Assembly (NCBI RefSeq): GCF_000374925.1
Contig: NZ_KB895544.1
Span: 62,001 to 126,000, forward strand
Direction: 5' to 3'
From: Arthrobacter sp. 131MFCol6.1
GTDB lineage: Bacteria > Actinomycetota > Actinomycetes > Actinomycetales > Micrococcaceae
DNA: 64,000 nucleotides
Part shown: piece by piece, positions 48,030-56,517 of the stretch
Numbering within the stretch: the first letter of the stretch is position 1
Layout: the number at the start of each line of letters is the position of its first letter
Notes under the pieces: model-generated
What the model saw: only the letters and a program-made list of their open reading frames with translations
What the model was told of the DNA's origin: nothing
Databases searched by the model: none
Position numbers and translations under genes: made by a program

Positions 48030-50062
48030 CGCAGGAAGGCCGCGGCCACGCCGGCGTCCACGGGGATGTGGAGCCCGGTGGTGTGGGAAAGCTCGCTGCC
48101 GGTGAGCACGGCGGCGGCGTTGGCCACGTTTTCGGGCAGGACCTCGCGCTTGAGCAGTGTGCGCTGGGCGTAGTACTTGCCCAGCTCCTCTTCCTGCACC
48201 CCGTAGACGGCGGCGCGCTTGGCGCCCCAGCCGCCGGCGAAGATCCCGGAGCCGCGGACCACGCCGTCGGGGTTGATGCCGTTGACCCGGATCCCGTACT
48301 CGCCCAGTTCCGCGGCGAGGAGCCGGACCTGATGGGCCTGGTCTGCCTTGGTGGCGGAGTAGGCGATGTTGTTCGGGCCGGCGAACACGGAGTTCTTGGA
48401 GGAGATGTAGATGATGTCCCCGCCCATCTCCTGGCCAATCATCACCTGGGCGGCGGCCTTCGCCACCAGGAAGGAGCCCTTGGCCATGACGTTGTGCTGG
48501 AGGTCCCAGTCCTTTTCCGTGGTTTCCAGGAGCGGCTTGGAGATGGAGAGCCCGGCGTTGTTGACCACCAGGTCCAGTCCGCCGAAAGCCAGCACGGCTT
48601 CCTGGATGGCGGCGGCGATCTGGGCTTCGTCGGTGACGTCGGCCTGGACCCCGATCGCGACGTCGGCGCCGCCGAGTTCCGCGGCCACGGCCCGGGCGTT
48701 GTCCAGGTTCAGGTCTGCGATGACCACGCACGCGCCGTCGGCGGCGAAGCGGGTGGCGATCGCCTTGCCGATGCCCGACGCCGCCCCGGTCACCAGGGCG
48801 ATCCGGCCTGCGTGGGATTTCGGCTTGGGCATCCGGGCCAGCTTGGCTTCCTCCAGGGCCCAGTATTCGATCCGGAACTTCTCGGCTTCCTCGATCGGGG
48901 CATAGGTGGAGACGGCTTCGGCGCCGCGCATGACGTTGATGGCGTTGAGGTAGAACTCCCCCGCCACCCGGGCGGTCTGCTTGTTCGCGCCGAAGGAGAA
49001 CATGCCGACGCCGGGCACTAGCACGATCGCCGGGTCCGCGCCGCGCAGGGCCGGGCTGTCCGGGGTTGCGTGCCGGTCGTAATACCCCTGGTAGTCCTCG
49101 CGGTAGGCAGCGTGGAGTTCCTTCAGCCGGGCCACAGAGTCTTCAACCGGGGCGTCGGCGGGCAGGTCCAGCACCAGCGGCTTGACCTTGGTGCGCAGGA
49201 AGTGGTCCGGGCAGGACGTGCCCAGGGCCCCGAGCCGCGGGTGTTCGGCGCTTTCCAGGAACTCCAGGACGGCGGGGTGGTCGCTGAAGTGCCCGAGCTG
49301 CGGCTTGTCGGTGGAGGCGAGTCCGCGGATCACGGGGGCCAGGGCGGCGGCCTTCGCGCGGCGCTCGGTCTCCGGGAGGGCGCCGTAGCCGGGCAGCTTG
49401 GGACCGAACGGTTCGTTCTTGCCATGGTCCTTGATGTACTGCTCGGCCTGTTCGATGATCCACAGCGAGTTGGCTTCGGCTTCCTCGCTGGTGGCGCCCC
49501 AAGCGGTGATGCCGTGGCCGCCCAGGATGGTGCCGACGGCGTGCGGGTTGGCGTCCTTGATCGCGGCGATGTCCAGGCCGAGCTGGAAACCGGGTCGCCG
49601 CCAGGGCACCCAGGCCACTTTCTCGCCGAAGATCTCCTTGGTCAGGGCCTCGCCGTCGGCGGCCGTGGCGATAGCGATCCCGGAGTCCGGGTGCAGGTGG
49701 TCCACGTGTGCGGCGTCGACCAGGCCGTGCATGGCGGTGTCGATCGACGGCGCGGCGCCGCCCTTGCCGAACAGGCAGTAATCGAACGCGGCCACCATGT
49801 CGTCTTCACGCTCGACGCCGGGGTACACGTTTTTGAGCGCCTGCAGCCGGTCCAGCCGCAACACGGCAAGGCCTTCGGCCTTGAGCGTGCCCAGGTCCCC
49901 GCCGGAGCCCTTGACCCACAGGAGCTCGACGTCGTCGCCGGTCACGGGGTCCTTCGCGTTGCCCTTGGCGGAGGTGTTGCCGCCGGCGAAGTTGGTGTTC
50001 CGCTTGTCCGCGCCGAGGCGGTTGGAACGGGAGATCAGTTCTTCAACAGTCGTGTTGGTCAT
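48026..50062 (-). CDS. rhaD: bifunctional L-rhamnulose-1-phosphate aldolase/L-lactaldehyde dehydrogenase
   Basis: A 678-residue fusion of the RhaE-RhaW (YuxG) type. Residues about 1-420 form a class II aldolase domain with zinc-binding HLHPDS and GGHG. Residues about 425-678 form a short-chain dehydrogenase with TGAASGIGKAIA, NNAG and the catalytic Ser/Tyr/Lys set around SSKNSVFAGPNNIAYSATK. It cleaves L-rhamnulose-1-P to DHAP and L-lactaldehyde and oxidises the latter to L-lactate. The product is the substrate of LutABC encoded in the same operon. rhaI ends 3 bases before its start. Confidence 0.93.
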   Translation of the reverse strand: MTNTTVEELISRSNRLGADKRNTNFAGGNTSAKGNAKDPVTGDDVELLWVKGSGGDLGTLKAEGLAVLRLDRLQALKNVYPGVEREDDMVAAFDYCLFGKGGAAPSIDTAMHGLVDAAHVDHLHPDSGIAIATAADGEALTKEIFGEKVAWVPWRRPGFQLGLDIAAIKDANPHAVGTILGGHGITAWGATSEEAEANSLWIIEQAEQYIKDHGKNEPFGPKLPGYGALPETERRAKAAALAPVIRGLASTDKPQLGHFSDHPAVLEFLESAEHPRLGALGTSCPDHFLRTKVKPLVLDLPADAPVEDSVARLKELHAAYREDYQGYYDRHATPDSPALRGADPAIVLVPGVGMFSFGANKQTARVAGEFYLNAINVMRGAEAVSTYAPIEEAEKFRIEYWALEEAKLARMPKPKSHAGRIALVTGAASGIGKAIATRFAADGACVVIADLNLDNARAVAAELGGADVAIGVQADVTDEAQIAAAIQEAVLAFGGLDLVVNNAGLSISKPLLETTEKDWDLQHNVMAKGSFLVAKAAAQVMIGQEMGGDIIYISSKNSVFAGPNNIAYSATKADQAHQVRLLAAELGEYGIRVNGINPDGVVRGSGIFAGGWGAKRAAVYGVQEEELGKYYAQRTLLKREVLPENVANAAAVLTGSELSHTTGLHIPVDAGVAAAFLR

Positions 50063-50065
50063 TAC

Positions 50066-51232
50066 TTAAGCGCCCCATCCGGCCTGGTGGCCGCCGACGC
50101 GGTCCTCGTTGATCTTCTTCTGGTAACCGCTGGCCTTGAAGGCGGCCATCGGGTCCGCGGGCAGGCCGCGGGATTCACGCCACTGCGCCAGGGCGGGGCG
50201 GACATCGGTGTAAAAGGCATCGTTGAAGATGCCGTTGGCGGCCAGGACGTCGCCGCTGCGCTGGGCCTCGGCCAGCGCGTCGGTGTCGATCAGCAGGGCG
50301 CGGGCGGTCATTTCCTGGACATTGAGCACGGACCGGATCTGGCCCGGGATCTTTTCCTCCAGGTTGTGGCACTGGTCCAGCATCAGGGCGACGCCGGACC
50401 CGTCACCGAACCCACCGCCGCGGATGACTTCGTGCATGATCCGGAAGAGCTGGAAGGGATCCGCCGCGCCGACGATCAGGTCGTCGTCCGCGTAGAAGCG
50501 GGAGTTGAAGTCGAAGGAGCCGAGCTTACCCAGGCGCAGCAGCTGCATGACGATGAATTCGATGTTGGTGCCGGGGGCGTGGTGGCCGGTGTCAAGGCAG
50601 ACAAAGGCCTTATCGCCCAGGGCCAGGGTCTGGGCGTAGGAGGTACCCCAGTCCGGAACATCGGTGTGGTAGAACGCCGGCTCGAAGAACTTGTACTCCA
50701 GCACCAGGCGCTGCTTCTCGCCCAGGGCGGCGTAGATTTCCTGCAGCGACTCGGCCAGACGGTCCTGCCGGCCGCGCATGTCGTCCTGGCCCGGGTAGTT
50801 GGTGCCGTCCGCGAGCCAGATCTTCAGATCCCGCGAGCCCGTGGCGTTCATGATCTCAAGGCACTCGAGGTGGTGGTCGATCGCGCGGCGGCGGACGGCC
50901 GGGTTCAAGGACGTCAGGGAGCCGAACTTGTACTCGTCGTCCTGGAAGGTGTTGGAGTTGATGGTGCCCAGGCCTACGCCGAGGTCCGCCGCGTACTCCT
51001 TCAGGGCCGCGTAGTCATCCACTTTGTCCCAGGGGATGTGCAGCGCCACAGTGGGCGCGAGTCCGGTGAGTTCGTGGACTTTCGCGGCGTCGGCCAGCTT
51101 TTCGTGGACCGTGCGGGGGGTGCCGGGGGTGCCGAACACCTTGAAGCGGGTGCCGGAGTTGCCGTAGGCCCAGGACGGGACCTCGATGGCGAGTTCCCCG
51201 AGGCGGCCGAGGGCCGTTTCTGTGGTGTTCAT
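50066..51232 (-). CDS. rhaI: L-rhamnose isomerase (RhaI type)
   Basis: A 388-residue TIM-barrel isomerase of the Pseudomonas stutzeri RhaI family, converting L-rhamnose to L-rhamnulose with two divalent metals. Barrel-strand motifs with metal ligands are visible in KIWLADGTNYPGQDD, VLEYKFFEPAFYHTDVPDWG, CLDTGHHAPGTN and FDFNSRFYADDDL. It is distinct from the larger RhaA class. The ATG overlaps the rhaM stop; rhaD starts 3 bases after its stop. Confidence 0.95.
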   Translation of the reverse strand: MNTTETALGRLGELAIEVPSWAYGNSGTRFKVFGTPGTPRTVHEKLADAAKVHELTGLAPTVALHIPWDKVDDYAALKEYAADLGVGLGTINSNTFQDDEYKFGSLTSLNPAVRRRAIDHHLECLEIMNATGSRDLKIWLADGTNYPGQDDMRGRQDRLAESLQEIYAALGEKQRLVLEYKFFEPAFYHTDVPDWGTSYAQTLALGDKAFVCLDTGHHAPGTNIEFIVMQLLRLGKLGSFDFNSRFYADDDLIVGAADPFQLFRIMHEVIRGGGFGDGSGVALMLDQCHNLEEKIPGQIRSVLNVQEMTARALLIDTDALAEAQRSGDVLAANGIFNDAFYTDVRPALAQWRESRGLPADPMAAFKASGYQKKINEDRVGGHQAGWGA

Positions 51233-51612
51233 GATTGTTCCTTTTGCGGTTGGTGGTTGTCCCCGGAGGCGTTGGCCGCGGACAACTGGTCCTCGAGATT
51301 GAAGATTTCGGTGAGCTGGAGGAAGCCCTGGTCCGGCGCTCCGGCGAGGTCGTCGAAGAAGCCGCCCATGTCGGCCTGCCAGCGGGCGTTGACGTCAGTG
51401 GCTGCCATCCGGGCCTGGGCTTCGGTCAGGCTGTCCGTTTCGAAATAGCCGATCAGGAGCCCGTCGGGCCGGAGGAAGAGTGAGTAGTTGTTCCAGCCCG
51501 AGGCCTTGAGGGCCCGGAGCATCTCCGGCCAGACGGCTGCGTGCCGGCGGGTGTATTCCCCGATCAGCGCGGGCTTGACCTGGAGCTGGAAGCAGACGCG
51601 TTGCGTGCTCAT
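51229..51612 (-). CDS. rhaM: L-rhamnose mutarotase
   Basis: A 127-residue dimeric ferredoxin-like-fold protein that interconverts alpha and beta anomers of L-rhamnose, supplying the anomer used by the isomerase. Signature residues include the RRHAAVWPEML segment, NNYSLFLR and a C-terminal EIFNLE, as in RhaM/RhaU. The ATG overlaps the stop of the upstream isomerase-like gene, and its stop overlaps rhaI. Confidence 0.93.
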   Translation of the reverse strand: MSTQRVCFQLQVKPALIGEYTRRHAAVWPEMLRALKASGWNNYSLFLRPDGLLIGYFETDSLTEAQARMAATDVNARWQADMGGFFDDLAGAPDQGFLQLTEIFNLEDQLSAANASGDNHQPQKEQS

Positions 51613-53057
51613 GAGAGCACCACGTGGCGGTGTTCGATGCCCAGCAGGGATGCGGCGGCCTTGATGTCGGCGGCGCGGTGGCCGACGCACAGGGCCCAGT
51701 GGTGGCCGATTCCGGTCTGGCTCCAGACGTCCACCCAGAGCCCGGGGTCCCCGCCGAAGTCCACCCGGGAGGTCGTGTTGCCGATCTGCAGGAGCGGGCC
51801 GGGAACCACCTCGCCTTCGGACGTGACGAACACGTAGCTTCCGTCCGGATCCTGGCCGAGCCCGAAGGTGGTGACGGGACCGTGGCGAACATCGAATTCG
51901 ACCGAGACGCCCCAGCCGCGTTTGCCGTGGTAGATGCCGAGTCCGCGCAGGAGCGGGTCCTGGGCTGACACGGCGAGGTGGGCCGGGCCGTCGTGTCCCA
52001 TTTCAACCACGTTGTCCAAAAAGTTCAGGGCCTGGATCTCGGTAAATGACCCCCCGGCGCCGATCGCCTGGGCCGCCAGCATGGCAATGGAGGTCCGCAG
52101 CTCGAACTCGCCGGCCATCGGGATGCCCCGGGCCGTCAGGATGGAGGAGCCCAGGATCATCCCGGCGCCGAGCCGTTCGTGCTGTTCGCCGGCCAGTCCA
52201 CGGTGATAGTAGGCCACGGAGTCGAGGTCGAAGTCCTCCACAAGGCGGTCCAGTCCCACCGACACCTTCGCGCCCCACGCGAAGTCGTCGTCGTTCACGG
52301 AGTCATCCACAACGAAAAGTTCGCGGGCGAGCCCCAGCCGTTCGGTCACCTCCGCGTCCGTGACGGCGTTGACCCGTTCGCGGAGGTCATCGAATTCCAG
52401 CACCTCCACATGGGAGCCGAAGGTGGTGGACACGGTGGTGAGGTCGGTGGCGACGTCCAGCATGCCCGGATAGAGGTGGCCCATGAGCCCGTGCCGGGCA
52501 TTGCGGAGCCGGGCGCGGACGCCGGCGGCGTGGACCCACGCGGTGATCCGCTGCCAGGCGGACTCCTGCTTGAGGTGGCCCGAGACTGAGCGGAACTCGA
52601 TCCCGGCCCGGCGGAAGACGTTGGCGACCTCCGGCACCGGGCACTGGCCGCAGTAGGCCAGCCACTTGCCGGTGTCAAAGTTGGCGTGGTCCATCGCTTC
52701 GGTTGGCTGCAGGTCGATCACCAGGACGGGGGTCTTCGCGCGCTGGGCGATGGGCAGGACCATGGAGGACGTCAGGTACGTGGTGAGGAAGATGACGATG
52801 AGGTCGCAGTCGGCGACGCGGAGCTTTTCGCCGGCCGCTGCGGCTTCCTGCGCATCGGAGATGAAGCCGGCGTCGACGACGTCGGCGTCGAGCTCCTGGA
52901 AGCGGCCGGTGACGTAGCGGACGGACTCCCGCAGCTGCGGCAGCAGCTCAGGGAACTGGGGCCAGTAGGCGCCGAGACCGCCGGAGACCAGCCCGATGCG
53001 GGTGGGGCGGCGCCGGTGCGGTTGCAGCAGCCGGTCTGCCGGTTGTTTCTGGTTCAT
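51609..53057 (-). CDS. L-fucose/L-arabinose isomerase-fold family protein
   Basis: A 482-residue protein of the FucI/AraA-like fold family. The N-terminus reads RIGLVSGGLGAYWPQFPELL, with VIFLTTYLTSSMVLPIAQ, then the central FDTGKWLAYCGQCPVPEVANV and EFELRTSIAMLAAQAIG, and GIGHHWALCVGH near the end (His candidate metal ligands). Substrate is not known. RhaI already performs the rhamnose isomerase step, so it may act on another deoxy- or keto-sugar taken up by the same importer. The ATG at 53057 has GGAAGG seven bases upstream. A GC-rich hairpin in the 190-base gap separates it from rhaS. Confidence 0.85.
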   Translation of the reverse strand: MNQKQPADRLLQPHRRRPTRIGLVSGGLGAYWPQFPELLPQLRESVRYVTGRFQELDADVVDAGFISDAQEAAAAGEKLRVADCDLIVIFLTTYLTSSMVLPIAQRAKTPVLVIDLQPTEAMDHANFDTGKWLAYCGQCPVPEVANVFRRAGIEFRSVSGHLKQESAWQRITAWVHAAGVRARLRNARHGLMGHLYPGMLDVATDLTTVSTTFGSHVEVLEFDDLRERVNAVTDAEVTERLGLARELFVVDDSVNDDDFAWGAKVSVGLDRLVEDFDLDSVAYYHRGLAGEQHERLGAGMILGSSILTARGIPMAGEFELRTSIAMLAAQAIGAGGSFTEIQALNFLDNVVEMGHDGPAHLAVSAQDPLLRGLGIYHGKRGWGVSVEFDVRHGPVTTFGLGQDPDGSYVFVTSEGEVVPGPLLQIGNTTSRVDFGGDPGLWVDVWSQTGIGHHWALCVGHRAADIKAAASLLGIEHRHVVLS

Positions 53058-53193
53058 GTGGGGGCCTTCCGGCATGAAATGGGGATCTGGGGCTCCGGGA
53101 ATGCGGTTTCCGGGCACGGCTGTGGAGAAGGCGCCGTGGGCCCGGCGCTGCGGCACCGGTGATGTGGAACGGGGTGGGTGGAAGGGATGAGGT

Positions 53194-53223
53194 GCCGGGC
53201 GGGCTGTCGGCGGCCCGCCCGGC
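53194..53223 (-). other. intercistronic stem-loop between rhaS and the isomerase-like gene
   Basis: GCCGGGCGGG (53194-53203) and CCCGCCCGGC (53214-53223) form a perfect 10-bp stem with a 10-base loop. No U-tract follows, so it may be an mRNA processing or stability element that keeps importer mRNA, especially rhaS, more abundant than the enzyme mRNA. Confidence 0.6.
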
Positions 53224-53247
53224 CGCTCGGGATGGGTCAGTAACGGA

Positions 53248-54315
53248 TCAGAAGTTGTACTTGTCGATGTTCTCGGCGTTGAAGACGGTCGGCGGCCCGA
53301 CAATCACGAGGCCGCCCTTTTCGACCTTGCGTTCGCCAAGCTCGCCGGCGGTGAAGGTGTCACCTTCGGCGCCGGTGATCTTGCCGTCCGTGAGGGCCTT
53401 GCCGGCGAACGCGGCAACGTAGCCAAGCTGTGCCGGGTCCCAGAGGGCGAACTCCTTGACGGTGCCGTCCTTCACGAAGGGCCGCATTTCATTCGGCAGC
53501 CCCAGCCCGGTGAGGGCCACCTTGCCCTTGTACGCGGACGTTGAGAGGTACCGGGCGGTGGCGGCGATGCCCACCGTGGTGGGAGAGATGATGCCCTTCA
53601 GGTTCGGGTGGGCCTGCATGAGGCCCTGGGCTTCCTGGAAGGACTTGGTGTCGTTGTCATCGCCGTAGACCTTGGCCACGAGCTTGATGTCCTTGTACGC
53701 GGGGTTGGAGGCGAGCTCCTCCTCCATGTACTTGATCCATTCGTTCTGGTTGGTGGCGTTGGCGGTGGCGGACAGGATGGCGATCTCGCCGCTGCCGCCG
53801 ATCTGCTCGGCGATCAGCTTGGTCTGGATCAGGGCAACGTCCTTGGCGACGACCTGGCTGATGAAGACGTCGCGGCAGTCGGGGTTGGTGTCGGAGTCGA
53901 ACGCGACGATCTTGGCGCCGGCGGAGCGGGCTTCGCCGAGGGCCGTGCAGACGGCGTCGGGGTCATTGGCGGCAATCGCGATCACATTCGTGCCGGCCTG
54001 CGTCTCGGCGTTGATGAAGGAAACCTGGCTGGAGGCGGAGGCTTCCAGCGGCCCGACCACCTGGGAGGAGGCGAATCCTGCCTCGGTGGCGCCCTTCTTG
54101 CCGCCGCCCAGGACGACGTCCGTGTACGGGTTGTTCAGCTGCTTGGGGATGAAGGTGATCTTTTGGTCCCCGCCGCCTGCCGAGGGGCTGCTGGAATCGG
54201 TGGAGGATGCCGAGCCGCTGTTACAGGCTGTCAGCGCCAGTGCGGCCACGGCGGTGATGGCCACCATGCTTCCCAGTCGGCCGGTCAGGCCCTTGTTCTT
54301 GCGGTTCAACATCAT
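53248..54315 (-). CDS. rhaS: rhamnose ABC transporter substrate-binding lipoprotein
   Basis: A 355-residue periplasmic-binding protein of the sugar-binding LacI-like (PBP type 1) class. A lipoprotein signal peptide ends in LALTAC (lipid-modified Cys31), followed by a Ser/Gly linker. The mature domain starts KITFIPKQLNNPYTDVV, and the hinge contains IVAFDSDTNPD and ISPTTVGIAATARYL. It delivers L-rhamnose to RhaPQ/RhaT. GGGAAG precedes the ATG. It lies 80 bases after rhaQ. Confidence 0.93.
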   Translation of the reverse strand: MMLNRKNKGLTGRLGSMVAITAVAALALTACNSGSASSTDSSSPSAGGGDQKITFIPKQLNNPYTDVVLGGGKKGATEAGFASSQVVGPLEASASSQVSFINAETQAGTNVIAIAANDPDAVCTALGEARSAGAKIVAFDSDTNPDCRDVFISQVVAKDVALIQTKLIAEQIGGSGEIAILSATANATNQNEWIKYMEEELASNPAYKDIKLVAKVYGDDNDTKSFQEAQGLMQAHPNLKGIISPTTVGIAATARYLSTSAYKGKVALTGLGLPNEMRPFVKDGTVKEFALWDPAQLGYVAAFAGKALTDGKITGAEGDTFTAGELGERKVEKGGLVIVGPPTVFNAENIDKYNF

Positions 54316-54395
54316 TGTTCTTCCCTTTTCCTTCGTGCGGTCGGTACAGCCGGTCCCAGGCGGGCGCGGTTTGTGGTGGTGTTGGTGGGCAAATT

Positions 54396-55478
54396 TCAGG
54401 TGGCCTTGCGGGTGAAACTTCGGCGGACGCGACGGGTGTGCCGCCATTGCTTGATGGCGGAGCCGATGCTCGGCGCCACCACGGAGAAAATCAGCAACAG
54501 GCCGGTCACCGTGATGAGGACGACGTCGGACACCCGGGCCAGGCGAAGGGCGTAGTTGAGCGTCCCGATCAGCAGGACGCCGGCGATGACGCCGGGGATG
54601 GAGCCCTTGCCGCCGAAGATCGACACGCCGCCGAGCAGGACGGCTGCGATGACGGCCAGTTCCAGGCCGGAGGCGTTGTCGCTGCGGGCGCTCGTGTAGC
54701 GCAGGGTCCAGTAGATGCCGGCGAGCGCCGAGACGGCGCCGGATCCGACGTAGAGCCAGAACTTGCTGCGGGCCACATTGATCCCGACGAAGCTGGCGGC
54801 TTCCTTGCTGTAGCCCATCGCGTAGAGGCCGCGTCCGAACGGCGTGAGGTGCAGCAGCACGCCGAAGAAGACCATCACCACGACGACGCCGATCATCACC
54901 GTGGGGATGCCGGTGCCGCCGAGTTTGGAGGTGAAGAACGCGGTCAGCGCCTTCGGGAAGTTGGCCACGGCGTTGTCGCCGATGATGACCAGGGCCAGGC
55001 CGCGGAACAGCGCCAGGGTGCCGATGGTCACGGCCAGGGAGGGCAGGCCCAAGACGGCGATCAGGAAGCCGTTGAACATGCCGGCGGCAACTCCTGCCAG
55101 CAGGCTGATCGCCAGGACCAGCCAGATGTCCATCCCGCCGGCCCAGAGGACGCCCATCAGGGCGCTGGTCAGGCCGGCGGTGCTGGCCACGGAGAGGTCG
55201 ATTTCGCCCGTGATGATGATCAGCGTCATCGGCATGGCAATCAGCAGGACAGGGATGACGTCCAGGAGCAGGAAGCCTGTGGTGACCGGCGAGGCGAAGC
55301 GCGGGATGGCGATGGCCGCGTAGATCAGGAAGGCAACCAGGGCGTAGATGGTGATCGCGTCCCGGCCGGTCAGGATCCGTGCGGCGCCGGTCCGGCCCTT
55401 CGGCTCGCTGGCCAGCGGCTTGGTGCTGTCGGCCACGGGAGCCGGCGCCGTGCTGGTGGTGGACGTGGTTTCAGACAT
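54396..55478 (-). CDS. rhaQ: rhamnose ABC transporter permease
   Basis: A 360-residue permease of the RbsC/BPD-transp-2 family with about ten membrane helices. The coupling and family motifs GEIDLSVASTAGL, LAVTIGTLALFRGL and AAVLLGGVSIFGGKGS are clear. It pairs with RhaP to form the channel. The start overlaps the rhaP stop by eight bases. The C-terminus ends in a basic Arg-rich tail. Confidence 0.92.
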   Translation of the reverse strand: MSETTSTTSTAPAPVADSTKPLASEPKGRTGAARILTGRDAITIYALVAFLIYAAIAIPRFASPVTTGFLLLDVIPVLLIAMPMTLIIITGEIDLSVASTAGLTSALMGVLWAGGMDIWLVLAISLLAGVAAGMFNGFLIAVLGLPSLAVTIGTLALFRGLALVIIGDNAVANFPKALTAFFTSKLGGTGIPTVMIGVVVVMVFFGVLLHLTPFGRGLYAMGYSKEAASFVGINVARSKFWLYVGSGAVSALAGIYWTLRYTSARSDNASGLELAVIAAVLLGGVSIFGGKGSIPGVIAGVLLIGTLNYALRLARVSDVVLITVTGLLLIFSVVAPSIGSAIKQWRHTRRVRRSFTRKAT

Positions 55479-56517
55479 TGCGAGCCTCGCTAATCCGCAG
55501 TTTCTTGGCTGTGCGCAGGCTGGCCACGCGGTCGATGATGATGGCGGTGAGGATCAGCACGCCCACGATCGCCTGCTGCCAGAATTTGTCCACCCGCAGG
55601 GCGGTCAGGGAGCTGGTGATGGTGGTCAGGAGGACGGCGCCGAGGGCGGCCCCGGTCACCGATCCGCTGCCGCCGAAGATGGCCACGCCACCGACGACGG
55701 CGGCCGCCACGACGGTCAGTTCCATGCCGGTGCCGGTGGTGGCGCCGACGGAATTGAAGCGGCTGGCGTAGAGCACGCCCGCCAGGCCTGCGAGCGCGCC
55801 GTTGGCCAGGAAGGCCAGGAACACGCGCTTGGAGACCTTGATGCCGAAGGCGGTGGCCGCGTCCGGGTCCGAGCCTATGGCGTACAGGTCACGGCCCGGG
55901 CGGGTGCCGGACATGTAGATGGCGACGGCGATCACGACGACGATGGCCAGCAGGGTGATGACGGGGAACCCCAGGAAGGTGTTCACCGAGAGGGCGCCGA
56001 ACTCCTCCGGGCGGTCGCCGGCGAAGAACTGTTTGCCGCCGGCCCAGGCGTTGTTCAGGCCGCGGTACACGTAGAGCGTTCCGAGGGTGATGACCAGGGC
56101 GGGCACTTTGGCCAGGGTGACGAGGGCGCCGTTGATGGCGCCCAGCAGTGCCCCGAAGGCCATGCCGATCGCAAAGACGGCGATGATCGGCACGTCGGGC
56201 ACGGCCGCGAAGATGGAGCCGGTGCCGAAGGCGACCAGCCCCAGCATGGAGCCGACGGAGAGGTCGATGTTCCTGGTGATGATCAGCAGGGTCTGCCCCA
56301 CCGCCAGAATCATGATGATGGTGGCGTTGAGCAGCAGGTCCTTCACGCCCTGGGCGGTGAGGAACAGCGGGTTGATCAGGTACGTGACGAGCACCAGAAG
56401 CGCCAGTGCGATCAGCACAGGGAGTTCGCGCATCCGCAGAACCGAGGCGACGGCGCTCCGGGCGCCGGCGGCGGGTGCCGGCGCCGGTGCGTTCTTGTGG
56501 TCCAGAGCTGAGCTCAC
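55471..56517 (-). CDS. rhaP: rhamnose ABC transporter permease
   Basis: A 348-residue paralogue of RhaQ with about nine or ten membrane helices and the same family motifs (NIDLSVGSMLGLV, PALVITLGTLYVYRGL, AAAVVGGVAIFGGSGS). An Ala/Pro-rich 20-residue cytoplasmic N-terminus precedes the first helix. The GTG start at 56517 overlaps the rhaT stop by four bases and has AGGAGG upstream. Confidence 0.92.
   Translation of the reverse strand: MSSALDHKNAPAPAPAAGARSAVASVLRMRELPVLIALALLVLVTYLINPLFLTAQGVKDLLLNATIIMILAVGQTLLIITRNIDLSVGSMLGLVAFGTGSIFAAVPDVPIIAVFAIGMAFGALLGAINGALVTLAKVPALVITLGTLYVYRGLNNAWAGGKQFFAGDRPEEFGALSVNTFLGFPVITLLAIVVVIAVAIYMSGTRPGRDLYAIGSDPDAATAFGIKVSKRVFLAFLANGALAGLAGVLYASRFNSVGATTGTGMELTVVAAAVVGGVAIFGGSGSVTGAALGAVLLTTITSSLTALRVDKFWQQAIVGVLILTAIIIDRVASLRTAKKLRISEARNV

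Noticed and set aside
49070..51448. 792-codon plus-strand frame opposite rhaD, rhaI and rhaM
   Set aside because: Antisense shadow of well-supported rhamnose genes with no recognisable motif.
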